Assembly: GCA_015679605.1 (NCBI GenBank)
Contig: JAAAVE010000187.1
Location: 7,638 to 27,599 of the forward strand
Direction of reading: 5' to 3'
Length of the DNA: 19,962 bases
Source of the DNA: Podila epigama
Taxonomy: Eukaryota > Mortierellomycota > Mortierellomycetes > Mortierellales > Mortierellaceae
Numbering within the stretch: the first letter of the stretch is position 1; the number at the start of each line of letters is the position of its first letter. The notes below the pieces were generated by a model. The model worked only from the letters and a program-made list of their open reading frames with translations. It searched no databases and was not told the origin of the DNA. Below, piece by piece: positions 9,363-19,962 of this stretch. The position numbers and the translations under genes are program-made.

Positions 9363-10781
9363 TTAAGAGCGGGGCTTCTCCTTCTTCTCCTTCCACAAAG
9401 CCAAGAGGGAGACACCGGAGACCTTGACGACCTTGAAACGGACACCGGGCAAATCACCGACGCTATATTGTACAAACACAAGAAAAAGGGGATTTAGTTT
9501 TCATCCCTGTCACATGATGTATATCGAGTTTTTTGACGAAAAAAAAGAAAGAAACATACGCGTGGCCGGAACGACCGAAACCGGCAATGAGGACCTCGTC
9601 GTTCTCATCGACAAAGTTCAAGCAACCATCGTTGGGGACGAAGGCAGTGATCTTCTTGCCGTTCTTGATGAGCTGAACACGGACACACTTGCGAATAGCA
9701 GAGTTAGGCTGCTTGGCCTCAACACCGCTGTAGGATGAGCGTGAACATAAAAAATAGCATGTTAGTTTTTGAAAGATATCACAAAGTCCGTTTTCTTGTC
9801 CCTATCCTGCAACTTGCTCGCTTAGTAAATATCGCGTTCCGGTATTCAATTGGACATATCGACAACAGAAAACCATCTTTTCGCCATTCTCTGTTATCCT
9901 GTATTGTTTTGCACTCGAGCGTCGACCAAATCCTTGTTTTCCTGAACGAATCTCTGGGTTTCCTGCACGTAAAATAAACAAATAATGAGTGTAAAAAAAT
10001 GACGTACATCTTCTCGAGAACGATGCCCTTGGCGTGGGAGGAACCTCCGAAGGGAGAGAACTTGAAGGCAGTGCCGAGGGCCTGCTTCTTGTAGTGCTTG
10101 TCAGCCCAACGGTTCTCACGGCGAGTGGTGCGGAGCTTGCGAGCGGCCTGGAGACCTCTTGGTTTTCCTTTACCTATTGATTATGAACAATCAATGAAAG
10201 GCGTCAGCAAAGGGATTGCAACAAATGGAGATCGTTGGTGGAGACTTTGGGATCCGTTACGCTGTTGATGCTAGATTTTCTGTCCTTAATCAGTGATCTG
10301 ATTTGATCCTCATGCATGAATTGCCAAGATTCAGTGTTGAGGCTGATTCGATAAACCATGTCTTTGATAACTGATATGTTGCGTACCGCCTCATGCTAGT
10401 GCATCCATGTTCAACTGAAGGTCTGTTGTTATTTTCGTCGGTGTCCTTAGTTTAAGCCCCTTTCGTGAAAAAGGAGTGAGCATGAGTAGAATGCGTAGGA
10501 CTCCCCTTGCTTGGTTGAATGCGGACAGAGATTCGGCTGGATTATATGTTGAGAACTTCACATGACTTTTGCTTCCTTCAATCCATGTGAGATCAGTTGT
10601 CATCCTACATCAACAGTTCCCGTTAAATGGATTTCATGTTGCAGACTTTCCCATCCGTTATAACGATAATGATTGTATTTGATGAGGCGACGTGTCCATG
10701 GATTGTTCCCGAAATGACTGATGGATGGACAGATGACAAGTATCTCATTAGATGGATGCCCACTTGGCCCTACGCACCCAT
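9363..10781 (-). CDS. RPS23: 40S ribosomal protein S23 (uS12)
   Basis: uS12 sits in the decoding centre of the small ribosomal subunit. Exons 10173-10008, 9727-9560 and 9462-9363 encode a near-invariant family protein from [15 protein letters not shown] through [15 protein letters not shown] and VPNDGCLN to the KEKKEKPRS end. The conserved proline of KQPNSAIRK is residue 64, the position hydroxylated in other eukaryotes. The second exon lacks the start codon and needs one extra base before it. The only ATGG followed by GT in the upstream region is at 10781-10778 (donor GTGCGT), so I infer a 4-nt first coding exon and a 604-nt first intron. With it the total is exactly 145 residues, the usual fungal length. 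Codons are strongly biased to C- and G-ending forms compared with neighbours, as expected for high expression. The exon 2-4 assignment is near certain; exon 1 is inferred. Confidence 0.96.
10174..10777 (-). other. Inferred long first intron of RPS23
   Basis: At 604 nt this is more than twice the next longest intron in the window (280 nt, also in RPS23). It begins GTGCGT after ATGG and ends ATAG. A 70-codon ATG-started open frame on the minus strand (10603-10391) lies inside it, with no family I recognise. I looked for C/D-box snoRNA signatures on the minus strand and found scattered CTGA and near-C-box motifs but no convincingly spaced pair. Confidence 0.6.
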
Positions 10782-10961
10782 TGTAGAAAAATTCGAAAAA
10801 AGGAAGATTAAATTGACGGAGCTGCACAAGTTTTTACATACATTTCCAAGAGAAGCAGTCCAATTTCACTTACTTTACATAATGTGGCTTGCTAAATGCT
10901 AAGCAAAAATTCTGCAAAAAGCTCTGGTGCTTCTCAGCGTTGAGGAAGGACGTGAGCAGAA

Positions 10962-11009
10962 AGGTAGCCAGGTAGTCAGGTAGTCAGGTAGCCAAGTAGC
11001 CAAGTAAAG
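10962..11009. repeat. 8-bp tandem repeat upstream of RPS23
   Basis: Six tandem copies of an 8-bp unit AGGTAGYC, the last two degenerate (AAGTAGCC, AAGTAAAG), about 180 bp upstream of the inferred RPS23 start. It could be a chance minisatellite or a cluster of factor sites; I know of no factor that matches it. Confidence 0.85.
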
Positions 11010-11255
11010 AAAGGATCGCGATCGTATGAACAGGTTTTCACTAATACCATTGTCTTGTTGATCCTCAATGAACACACCATTAACTAAAAGCAAAACAATA
11101 TGCGAACCAACAAACTCGTGAAGCAGGTTAATCATATCCCTGTTTGGGGCGCTTGTCAGGCATTCAATTCGCTCATGGGAATTTTCCTTCTTTCGTGGCA
11201 CAAAATGTTAAAAGTTTCCAAGATGAACATTGTTACGGATTCGTATTATACAATC

Positions 11256-11261
11256 TTTAAT
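11256..11261 (-). terminator. Candidate poly(A) signal of prolidase
   Basis: ATTAAA on the minus strand, about 22 nt beyond the prolidase TAA stop. It is a common variant of the polyadenylation hexamer, in an AT-rich context. Confidence 0.35.
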
Positions 11262-11283
11262 GATATATGCAAAACGCCCCAAC

Positions 11284-12857
11284 TTAGGCCATGATAGCCT
11301 CAATCTCGGCAATCTCCTTGGGAGCAATGGTCAAGTTATCAATGCCAGTTTCGGTAATGACAACACAGTCCTCGATACGCACACCGCCGAGCTTGGACCA
11401 GCGTTCAACAACATCCCAGTTGATGTACTTGGAGACTTCAGGATCACGCTTGGCCTCATCCAAGATGAACTTGGTGAAATACACACCAGGCTCAACAGTG
11501 ACAACAAAGCCAGCCTCCAGAGCTCTGCGCATACGCAAGTAACGAAGACCAGGTGCCTGGATGCGTGCAACACCAGCGGGGTAACCACCAACATCATGGA
11601 CGTCCAATCCAATCTAGAATGTGAAAGATTTGATGATAGTATGAGGGAGAAAAAGGAGTGAGTGAATATTTCTTCATACAAAAAGTCAATCGTCGTGTTT
11701 CTTACGCAAGATGCTTTACCTGGTGACCAAGTCCGTGAGGGAAGAACACGGCGGCAACATGCTTCTCAAACATTTCCTGGACAGAGAACTCGGCCTTAAG
11801 AACACCAGCCTTTTGAAGACCCTCAAGTGCAATCTTGGCAGCAAGGTTATGCATATCTTCCCACTGGACACCTGGCTTGAGGGCTGAAAGAACAGCCTTT
11901 TGCATCTCGAGAACGATAAGGTAGAGGGTCTTGGCATCACCCGAGTACTTGCCGTTCAAGGGGAATGTACGAGTAATATCTGAGGCATAGCAGCCGAGCT
12001 CAGCACCAGCGTCAACCAAGCAGAGCTGGTCGTGGTTGCCGTTGAAGGAGGCAGAGTTGCGGCCATAGTGCAAGGTAGCGGCATTGGCGCCGACACCGAC
12101 AATAGGCTCGTATGCCTGAGCGCGGGCCCCAAAGCGGGCAGTCTCGTATCTGAAGAGGGCGTCCAGCTCAACTTCGGACTGAGCCTTCTTGGCGGCCTTC
12201 ATGAGGGCGACATGAGCATTGGAGGAGATGTGGTTGATCTTGCGCATGGCCTCGATCTCGTACGCAGACTTGTAGATACGAGCATTGACGATAGCCTCCT
12301 TGAGGACGTCAGCGTTGACCTGGAGTGAGATGTCCTTGGGGGCGTCCGACTCACGGAGAACGTAGAGGGTTGAGGCGCCCGATCCATTGATGGCAGCGAC
12401 AAGGTCAGTCGACCAAACAATCTCATCGACATCGTACTTGGCCAAGAGCTCGGCCTCGGTAGGAGGCATGCCCATCCACATGATATGGTCATCGGGGAGT
12501 CTGTATGGGAGAAGAGTCAACTTGTTGGTCTTCAAGTTGAAGAGGACATGGGCATCGTGCTCAGCAAATCCAGTGAGGTAGTAAAAGTTGGACTCTTGTC
12601 TGAAGGTGAGTTCCTAATGGGATAAGTAACATGAAGCGTTTGTAGCAAAGTTTCGTTAATGAAGACTGGATCAATATAACGTCAGACAGTTGATACCATT
12701 TTGCACTTGTCTACTAGATTAGACAAATACATACGACATCAGTGTCATGTCTCTCCTTGAGGATATCTCCCTTCAAGTACACAAGGCCTTCGGAAAGACC
12801 GAGGTTAGCGGCAACCTTGGCGGCATTCTGTTTGGCGGGATACTTTGTGATGGCCAT
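11284..12857 (-). CDS. PEPD: Xaa-Pro dipeptidase (prolidase, peptidase M24B)
   Basis: Prolidase hydrolyses dipeptides with C-terminal proline in the cytosol and recycles proline. Three exons, 12857-12735, 12613-11720 and 11613-11284, are all phase 0 and give 448 residues. The N-terminal aminopeptidase-P-like domain includes LKERHDTDVELTFRQESNFY at about residues 34-51. The catalytic pita-bread fold has all five metal ligands in family positions: D242 (LVDAG), D253 (SDITRTFP), H338 (HGLGH), E380 (TVEPG) and E420 (VRIED). DVHDVGGYP follows the HGLGH site. The enzyme should therefore be active with two divalent metals, usually Mn. The sequence just before the ATG on the minus strand (CTTTCTTTCTCAG) looks like a 3' splice site, so an intron in the 5' UTR is possible. 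Codon use is fairly biased, suggesting good expression. Confidence 0.97.
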
Positions 12858-13652
12858 TGTGACTAGTGACCTGAGAAAGAAAGGGTGCCAAGTGAAAAGT
12901 ACATTGTGAGAACGAGAGCTACACTATGACCCGTTTTCATGTCGTAAATGACCAGAACGTTGTTGACATACTATTGACGAATGGAAGAATGGATGGGGGA
13001 GCAATGTGGGAAAAAAAAGAAAGAAAGAGCGAAAGAATGAAAAATAAAGAGAGAGCTTTTTTGCAAAGCCGTGAGAAACTTCGCATTGTTCTCCATAAGA
13101 GATGAGGCGCAGACCCTTAAGCGATCGAAGGCCAAAGAATCAGAAACCGGCGAAACGGTGAAACCCGACAAGGTTCATCCGGCGCCCATTGATAAGCATC
13201 AGCTAATTTTGCAACCAACAATCTTCCCACAAATAGTGTGCTTGTGTGCTTTTTGCGGTCAGAGAGGATGCGGAATATAAACCCTGTTCAATCAAATAAG
13301 AGGAGAAGTCTCAACTTAGCATTTGTTCAAGTTCGCGTAGAAGATGAGTTTATAGGCAAATTGTGCCTCTTCACCCTTTTCACCAGCAATATCGCGCCTG
13401 GCCTATGTTGACCATGCGCTCGTGCACTTGCCTGACCTGCGGTCTCTGACTGCATAGAGACAACGCTAGCGCCCCATAACCTGATCACTCATAAGGAGGC
13501 TTGAATTCCCACTCTGACATGTCCCGGTCCTCTCAGTTGCACGACCTACACTACACACCCCTACATAATTCGAAACAGTCTAGTCTATCTGCATTCAAAT
13601 TTTATCTCAGTGCTGTCTTCCTGAGAGACGAAGGGACAACATTATATTTGCA
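12858..13652. other. Intergenic: prolidase promoter and VPS23 3' flank
   Basis: At about 795 bp this is the longest gap between two recognised genes here. It includes purine-rich A/G stretches (13008-13053 on the plus strand) and otherwise unique sequence of mixed composition. No RNA gene, repeat or coding region could be supported on either strand. Confidence 0.55.
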
Positions 13653-15724
13653 CTACTGCTCTACCAACCCCAGCTGACTCTTTACTTTCTTGATGAGTGC
13701 CTTCTTCATAAACTGTTCTCGTGAGAGATTACGTAGGTGCTATAGATTAGGTATAGTATGAGGTAGGTTGGGATTTGCAATTGTGGATGGAATATGTTAG
13801 AACATCGATTTTATACCATAAATATGTCCACTATTACATCAAAAGCATGTGTATACCTTCATATATGCATTCAATTCGACCTTGTCTTGGCTCAGTGCCT
13901 TTCCCAGATAATAGATAGTATCTTCAATGGCAATTTCTTCGGCAACCAGTTCAAAAAGTCTGCATTAAAATTGAAATATTATGATTTCAGAGAAAAAAGA
14001 GGGTTAGATGAAGAAAAACGAACCGACGCACTGAGGTTTTTGGTTACTTCATATATAAGCAGAAATAGCCTTTTTCATGCTTAGCCCGCCTTCAACACAC
14101 GTCATGACTTACTGATTATGTACAACGCTACTGCCACAAATGATTTCATCCACTGGCTCCTCTGGCCAAGAGCGTATTTGTTCAATCTTTGAAGTCAATT
14201 GCTCAATACACCGAGAGAGAGTTGTGATATTGTACTGGATTTTTGCCTATGTGTGTCAATCATGAGACATGAGGAAAGTGTGTTGGTCAGTCAAATCGCC
14301 TTGTTCAAAGTCAACTTGACGATATGATACCCGTGCTGGTTACATATCAAACACTGCAGACGAAATGAATAGTCTTGTCCGTACATTCAATTCTTTAAGA
14401 CTCTGGATCTCAGCCTTGGTTCTGGACTCGGCCATATTGAGCTGTTTGTTGACTGTGACAAGGTTGTCCATTTCCCTTGATGATGCGGTATTAAATTCCA
14501 AAAGAGCTGCTTGGAGTTTTGTGTACAGTAGCGCCTGCTGTGGAGTCAACTGCTGAGCCTGGGAACCAAATGACGTAGACGGCGGGTATCGATTTTGTTG
14601 TTGCGAGTGCGTTCCGGGCAGTTGCGACGTGGTCGAGGTAGCTGGTCGAGGAGAATATGTCAAAATTGGTGGAGCAGGACGCAGCTAGTAGGTGCAATTG
14701 ATGATGTTGAACGTAAATTGAAAGTTGTCAGCGCGTAGTTGACACATTTTCAATGTTGTTCATAACAAAAATATGACTCACCGAAGTTGTTGGAGAGGGA
14801 TAGTTCCCAAGAGACGGACTAGATTGTTGCTGTTGTTGCTGCTGTTGTTGCTGTAGTTGTTGCTGCTGTTGAGTGGTCGCACTGGATTTCGCATAGACTG
14901 GTGGTTCCTGAGAAAACACACCTTGCATGATACTAATCAGGTCCACAAGGTTAGACTAGTATGGACAAAATAAGAAGAGAAAGGAAAATAGTTACAAATT
15001 GGTCAAGTTCCAGAGTACTTGTGTGTGTTGTTCAGAGTACTGATTCAACAATTAGCCTTATCGTTACGTACATCGCTTCTTTGACTCCAGTATGCCATGT
15101 AAGGGTGATAACATCTTCCGCTAATGTCTACATAATTTCCTGCCTTGACAAGCATCAACGCCGTGGGGGTGACAAATACGATGGGAGCCACAGACGGATA
15201 AGATGTTGGGAGCCAAAACGCGACAGGAATGTTGTATGTCGCGGATTGGTAAACAATCGGTATCGTTCCAATAAGCGAAAGCAAGAGTTGTGATCGACCA
15301 TTGTCGTGAGCTATAGAGGCATGTCGATAAGAAAAGCGTTCCTTTGGTTAGTACCCTTGACCCCGTTGTGGTGAAAGAAGCACTTTGCGATTGGAAGGAC
15401 CAGATTGAACGACTTCATACTATATGTTTCAGCCTTTGGCACCAAAAAGTTTTGATAGAGTCGAAGAACCGCCTCAACGTCCGCGTACATGCGCTCCCGA
15501 TGTTGATACTATCGAGAAAAGACAAGAAAAAAAATATGGATATCAGTGTAAGAACTCGAGAGATGTCTCTTTTCTGTTTGTTCAAAGAGTCAAGCATATG
15601 ACGTGACCACGTTGATGGAAAGCGATTGCATTGGAAATCAAGTTGCGAGTGAGGTCACGTCAGAGTTGCGTACACCAATTGTCAGAAGAACACGTTGGAG
15701 CCATTCTGCAATCTCGGGATCCAT
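13653..15724 (-). CDS. VPS23: ESCRT-I subunit Vps23/TSG101
   Basis: Vps23 recognises ubiquitinated cargo at endosomes and recruits later ESCRT complexes for multivesicular body formation. Eight exons (15724-15674, 15508-15421, 15310-15072, 14955-14782, 14684-14385, 14246-14113, 13959-13857, 13739-13653) keep phase and give 391 residues; human TSG101 is 390. The N-terminal UEV domain (about 1-150) includes YADVEAVL, the DNGRSQLLLSLIGTIPIVY strand, TYNIPVAFWLP and SGRCYHPY, then EPPVYAK. A Gln tract (residues 155-170) and a Pro/Ser/Gln linker follow, then a coiled-coil stalk (about 235-310). The C-terminal steadiness box has AIEDTIYYLGKAL at about 339-351, then HLRNLSREQF and a TAG stop. The reading frame stays open upstream of the chosen ATG to another ATG at 16039, but that extension is low-complexity and lies in the likely 5' UTR. 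Confidence 0.94.
14824..14871 (-). repeat. CAR-repeat coding for a glutamine tract in Vps23
   Basis: Mixed CAA/CAG codons encode 16 residues, all Gln except one Leu, directly after the UEV domain of Vps23. The mixture of both codons makes strand slippage less likely than in a pure repeat. It lies in the flexible linker, where length change should be tolerated. Confidence 0.9.
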
Positions 15725-16215
15725 GGGCTGGAGAATTGGCAATTTGTTTGTCAGAGGGAGAAAGAGAGTGGTGAAAGGTGTTTTTGAGGGTGTGAATAAT
15801 AATGAAGAGTGAAGTAAGAAAAAAGAAGACGGCCTGGCAGTCGAAGAATGAAAATAGAAAGGCTCTACTGCGTCAGAGGTAATGTTGATGTGCCGCTCTT
15901 TCCTTCTTTTCAAAAAGATGTGAGAGATGAGATGCAAAAGATATACTCTCTTCAGTCGGAAGAGATGGCTAAATGAATGAATGGGATGAGGATGAGACTG
16001 AGGATGAGGATAGATGGATGAACTTGCAGGTGGTGACAAGGGGGGACAAGGGGATAATTAGATGAATGAATGAGATAAAAAAAAAAGGTGCCACCTGTTT
16101 CCAGCCTTTGCCCATTTTCTCTTGGCAGCACTGAGTCCGCGGAGCGCACGCGCTCTTTTTTTGTTGGCATCTCACTCTTTCGCGACACAAAACACTTTAA
16201 ATTTAATGCTTTCCA
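15725..16215. other. Intergenic: VPS23 upstream region and SR-gene 3' flank
   Basis: About 490 bp between the VPS23 start and the SR-protein stop. It contains simple GATGAG/GAATGA-rich purine stretches (15965-16075) with a duplicated GACAAGGGG. The open frame on the minus strand here (16039 to 15725) joins VPS23 in frame but reads as low-complexity His/Ser/Phe sequence. No separate gene is supported. Confidence 0.55.
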
Positions 16216-17516
<1,301 letters not shown>

Positions 17517-17560
17517 TTAAAAAATTCCATTTTTTTTCTCTGAAAGGTGGCTTTGCTCTT

Positions 17561-18496
17561 TTATTTCGTTTTCCATGTCAGAACTACATGCGGCACAACG
17601 CCTCCCTTCCAGGCGATTGCTGGTTGTCTGCCCAGATTCTCAGCTCGGTGGTAACATATCAATAAGGTCACCAAGTATGATGTGATGGATGCTCCAACAT
17701 GCCAGGCAGCATGGAGTTGTGGGTTCCAGAGTCCCAAGGGCATATCCTGCACGACATGGCACAACCTAAAGTCGACGTTCCAACAACCATAAGACAGGAT
17801 GCCAATCAGAGCAGCATACTTCCACAGACGCTGGATAGATTCCGCCTTGATGTCGCCATAGATTTTGATGATATGTGATAGGACTACCAAAAGAACGAAA
17901 ATGAAGGACGATTGGAACACAACAAACTCGAGCATATGGTTCTCAGGTCCGGCAATGAGCATCACAAGCGTCGTCAACAGACCATACAGTGCGATAGCGA
18001 CTGGAAACCAAGCGCCATAGCGGCGATAAGACCTGTCTTCGACACAGCAGTAGGCGGCTGTGAGTACAGAGTACACCATTGGCACCTCGTCTAGCATCTG
18101 GAGCGGATACAACAAAGTACCATGGAAGGCTATAGAGCCAATGCCCACAACAACGATGGAGCCAAACATCAAGAGAAAACGCTTTTCGAAAGTCGAGTGC
18201 AGAAAGATGCCGGCGAGTCCGACCAATATCATAGAAAAAGAGGACAGAGAGTTGAAGAATTCGGCAATGTAAAAAGTGATATCGTAGTTGCTTTCGCACC
18301 AGTCTAATCAACAGGGTGCGTGTAGAAGCAATTAGATATTTGTATGCATGTCGCTGACTTGGGTGTCATGACACGCCTGAATGATGAAATGCTTTAATAT
18401 GAGGAGAGTCAAGGGAGGTGAAAGAGGCAGAGAGGGAGCAAGAGCGAGAAGCTTACCAACTTTTGTTGCGGACATCCACGTAGACGAAAGTTGCAT
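17561..18496 (-). CDS. YPC1: Alkaline ceramidase
   Basis: Seven-transmembrane CREST-family hydrolase of the ER/Golgi that cleaves ceramide (phytoceramide in fungi) to a sphingoid base and fatty acid. Two exons, 18496-18457 and 18303-17561, split an Asp codon and give 260 residues (human ACER1 264). All known active-site positions are present with the family spacing: S70, H74 (GIGSIAFHGTL), D85 (MLDEVPM), H211 and H215 (HAAWH), for the zinc site. The N-terminal calcium site seen in ACER3 is also matched: D14, W15, E17, N19 and E28 in DWCESNYDITFYIAE. The start is the first ATG after an in-frame stop and fits the short family N terminus. Its stop is only 101 bp from the ATG of the next gene downstream, the tightest gap in the window. 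The symbol follows the yeast gene; YDC1 is an equally possible equivalent. Confidence 0.94.
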
Positions 18497-19962
18497 GGTT
18501 TATAGGTTCGAGAAGAGAGTGTCAAGGCCTCTGGTAGTTATCTTATGGCATGCATACTTTTCACTAAAAATTCTCCAAGCGACAAATAGACCTACCTGAA
18601 GAAGTTGGAGTGCCCCAATACCCTAGAGAACTTGTTGAGGCAAGGGTCGTGTTGGAGTAATGCGAACTAGTAATCATTGTTGGTAGGCAAGATGATGTGG
18701 TTGAGGTCTAATTGGCGGTAGGATTTCTGTGGTGTCGAGAGACAGATCACGACGAGAGGATGGTACACTTGATAAAGGATGGGGAGGGATGGCAGAGTCG
18801 TGAGGGTGGATTTGTGAAGTAAAAGAAAGAAAAAGGACAGGGAAAGACAACGAAAGACTACGGTCAGCTACTCCTATTTTTATACCGGACAGACTGTGGA
18901 TGGCAAAGATCAACGAGTATGTTGGCTTCCTCTCGAACTCATGTGCTGAATGCCTCGTCTTGAGTCAGTATTTTCTGCACATGGTGTACATGCCCAGTCC
19001 AACAGCAAAAGATATATGTACAATCGCCTACAGTCGTTGCCAAGACCAAATATTCATCGCCAAGAGCAGCCTTTTGCTTGACGTTGTGTAGGTAGGAAAG
19101 AGTAGAGGGCTGTAGGGCCACTGCTGGATGGCCACTGCTGTAGGGCTACAGCCGTGGAACTGACAATTGTACAGCAACCCATTGACCCAATCTTGACAAA
19201 AATTATGTCTGGGCAATGCGAGAAATCCATGGCAGGAGGCAACAGTGTTGGGTCGAGCGACAACAGCGAGTGCTTTGTCTGGTGGTTATGTCAGTGAGAG
19301 AGTGATTCGATGAGGGCGTGCCTCACCACATGCTGTCCAACCCGTTTGTCTTGTGGAAATTTTTTCTCCACACTCACAAGGTAAATTCTATCCTCGTGCT
19401 CAACAATGACATGTTTACCTTATTAAAGCAGTTGATCACTGTCACAAGAGAAATAGGGTCTTTGGAGGATGAGGATGACGATGAGGATGAAGATGTCGTG
19501 TTGTCCTTGAACCCTTTCACGATTCAGTAGGGAAAGAGAAGACAATAGGAATAAGACAACAATAGCACACGCGATGCGCACGCGCCAAGTCGCGATGTCC
19601 AACCCCCCTTTTTTTTTGTTCAACTCAAAGTTCATTTGTCAAAATTGCTGCTCTCCACTGGGCTCAAATCTCGCTTGCTTGCCACCAATGACCTCCTGCA
19701 CGGAGCTTTCTCAGTGTACGCGTTCAACTCGGTTCGAATAGGGGAAGACACGAGTAACTTGAATGACATTCGAAATACATGCTGTGGAGCGCTCGCACAT
19801 TAGGAGTTGTCCGAGTATTCAGAGTAATTGAACCCATCTGTGTCGCAAAGAGTCACTTGGACAATGCACTCTGAAAAGGATTAAAGTTGAGGCGCTTGGG
19901 CCAAACGAGGAGGAGGTACATGTTTAGGGCTTAATTGCAGTGTTGTCGCCAACAAAAAAAAA
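18497..19962. other. Right-end region without a recognised gene
   Basis: This ~1.47 kb holds the ceramidase upstream region and unassigned sequence. I see no recognisable domain on either strand. Two plus-strand frames could be exons: 18900-19091, a 63-codon frame with no family resemblance, and 19330-19530, which ends in an acidic run and a TAG stop and contains a possible 48-51 nt intron from 19381. There is a 14-bp repeat at 19109-19150, and 19540-19962 has no gene-like features beyond short homopolymers. A promoter or 5' end of a gene lying to the right is possible. Confidence 0.5.
19109..19150. repeat. 14-bp tandem repeat, three copies, with a small palindrome
   Basis: Three tandem 14-bp units (GCTGTAGGGCCACT, GCTGGATGGCCACT, GCTGTAGGGCTACA). 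The third unit contains CTGTAG-GG-CTACAG, a short inverted repeat. It lies in non-coding DNA about 610 bp upstream of the ceramidase start. Confidence 0.8.

Larger units (their letters stand above)
10782..11283. other. Intergenic: RPS23 promoter and prolidase 3' flank
   Basis: About 500 bp between the inferred RPS23 start and the prolidase stop. On the minus strand the 60 nt before the RPS23 ATG are pyrimidine-rich (CTTCCTTTTTTCG and ATTTTTC), as is common in ribosomal protein 5' leaders. An 8-bp tandem repeat sits at 10962-11009. No gene is recognised. Confidence 0.55.

Noticed and set aside
10174-10777. C/D-box snoRNA in the RPS23 intron
   Set aside because: CTGA boxes and a near-C-box (GGATGA) exist on the sense strand but not at a usable spacing or with a terminal stem.
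10627-10902. 91-codon plus-strand frame overlapping the RPS23 first exon
   Set aside because: No recognised domain, and it overlaps the inferred RPS23 start and leader on the other strand; best seen as chance.
19725-19745. GGTTCGAAT resembling a tRNA T-loop
   Set aside because: The flanking bases do not form a T-stem, and no D-arm or acceptor stem fits on either strand.

Overview
The window is nuclear DNA of a fungus, most likely an early-diverging lineage such as Mucoromycota; that placement is a judgement from gene content and style, not a measured phylogeny. Every recognisable gene is eukaryotic. Coding regions are broken by short GT-AG introns, mostly 50-180 nt. Intergenic spaces are rich in A/T homopolymers, and the ribosomal protein and trafficking genes are typically fungal in form.

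Nine protein genes can be read, and all nine lie on the minus strand, so transcription runs right to left. From left to right they are: RAD50, 5' part only and cut by the left edge (1-2222); THO complex subunit 1, THOC1/Hpr1 (2393-5173); a BCP1/BCCIP-family protein (5438-6695); an Mch1/nodulin-like MFS transporter (7274-8923); ribosomal protein uS12, RPS23 (9363-10781); prolidase (11284-12857); the ESCRT-I subunit Vps23/TSG101 (13653-15724); a CCHC zinc-knuckle protein with a long SR-rich tail (16216-17459); and alkaline ceramidase (17561-18496). Reading phase is continuous across all 29 inferred introns. The last ~1.4 kb (18497-19962) has no gene I recognise.

Functionally this is a housekeeping stretch. 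It covers DNA break repair (RAD50), mRNP assembly and R-loop control (THOC1), ribosomal protein chaperoning (BCP1), translation (RPS23), peptide turnover (prolidase), endosomal sorting (Vps23), probable RNA processing (zinc knuckle/SR) and sphingolipid breakdown (ceramidase). The genes are independent transcription units packed head to tail, with gaps from about 100 to 800 bp. I see no transposon, CRISPR array, tRNA, rRNA or biosynthetic cluster, and no evidence of a new multi-gene system.

The more interesting signals concern gene structure. They are a strong bias for TAG 3' splice sites (23 of 29), a probable GC-AG intron in the zinc-knuckle gene, a 4-nt first coding exon and outsized first intron in RPS23, a 3' splice site with a run of 17 A directly before it in RAD50, and fast-evolving repeat tracts in THOC1, Vps23 and the SR gene. 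Splice boundaries are inferred from phase, consensus and protein family alignment from memory; no transcript data were available.
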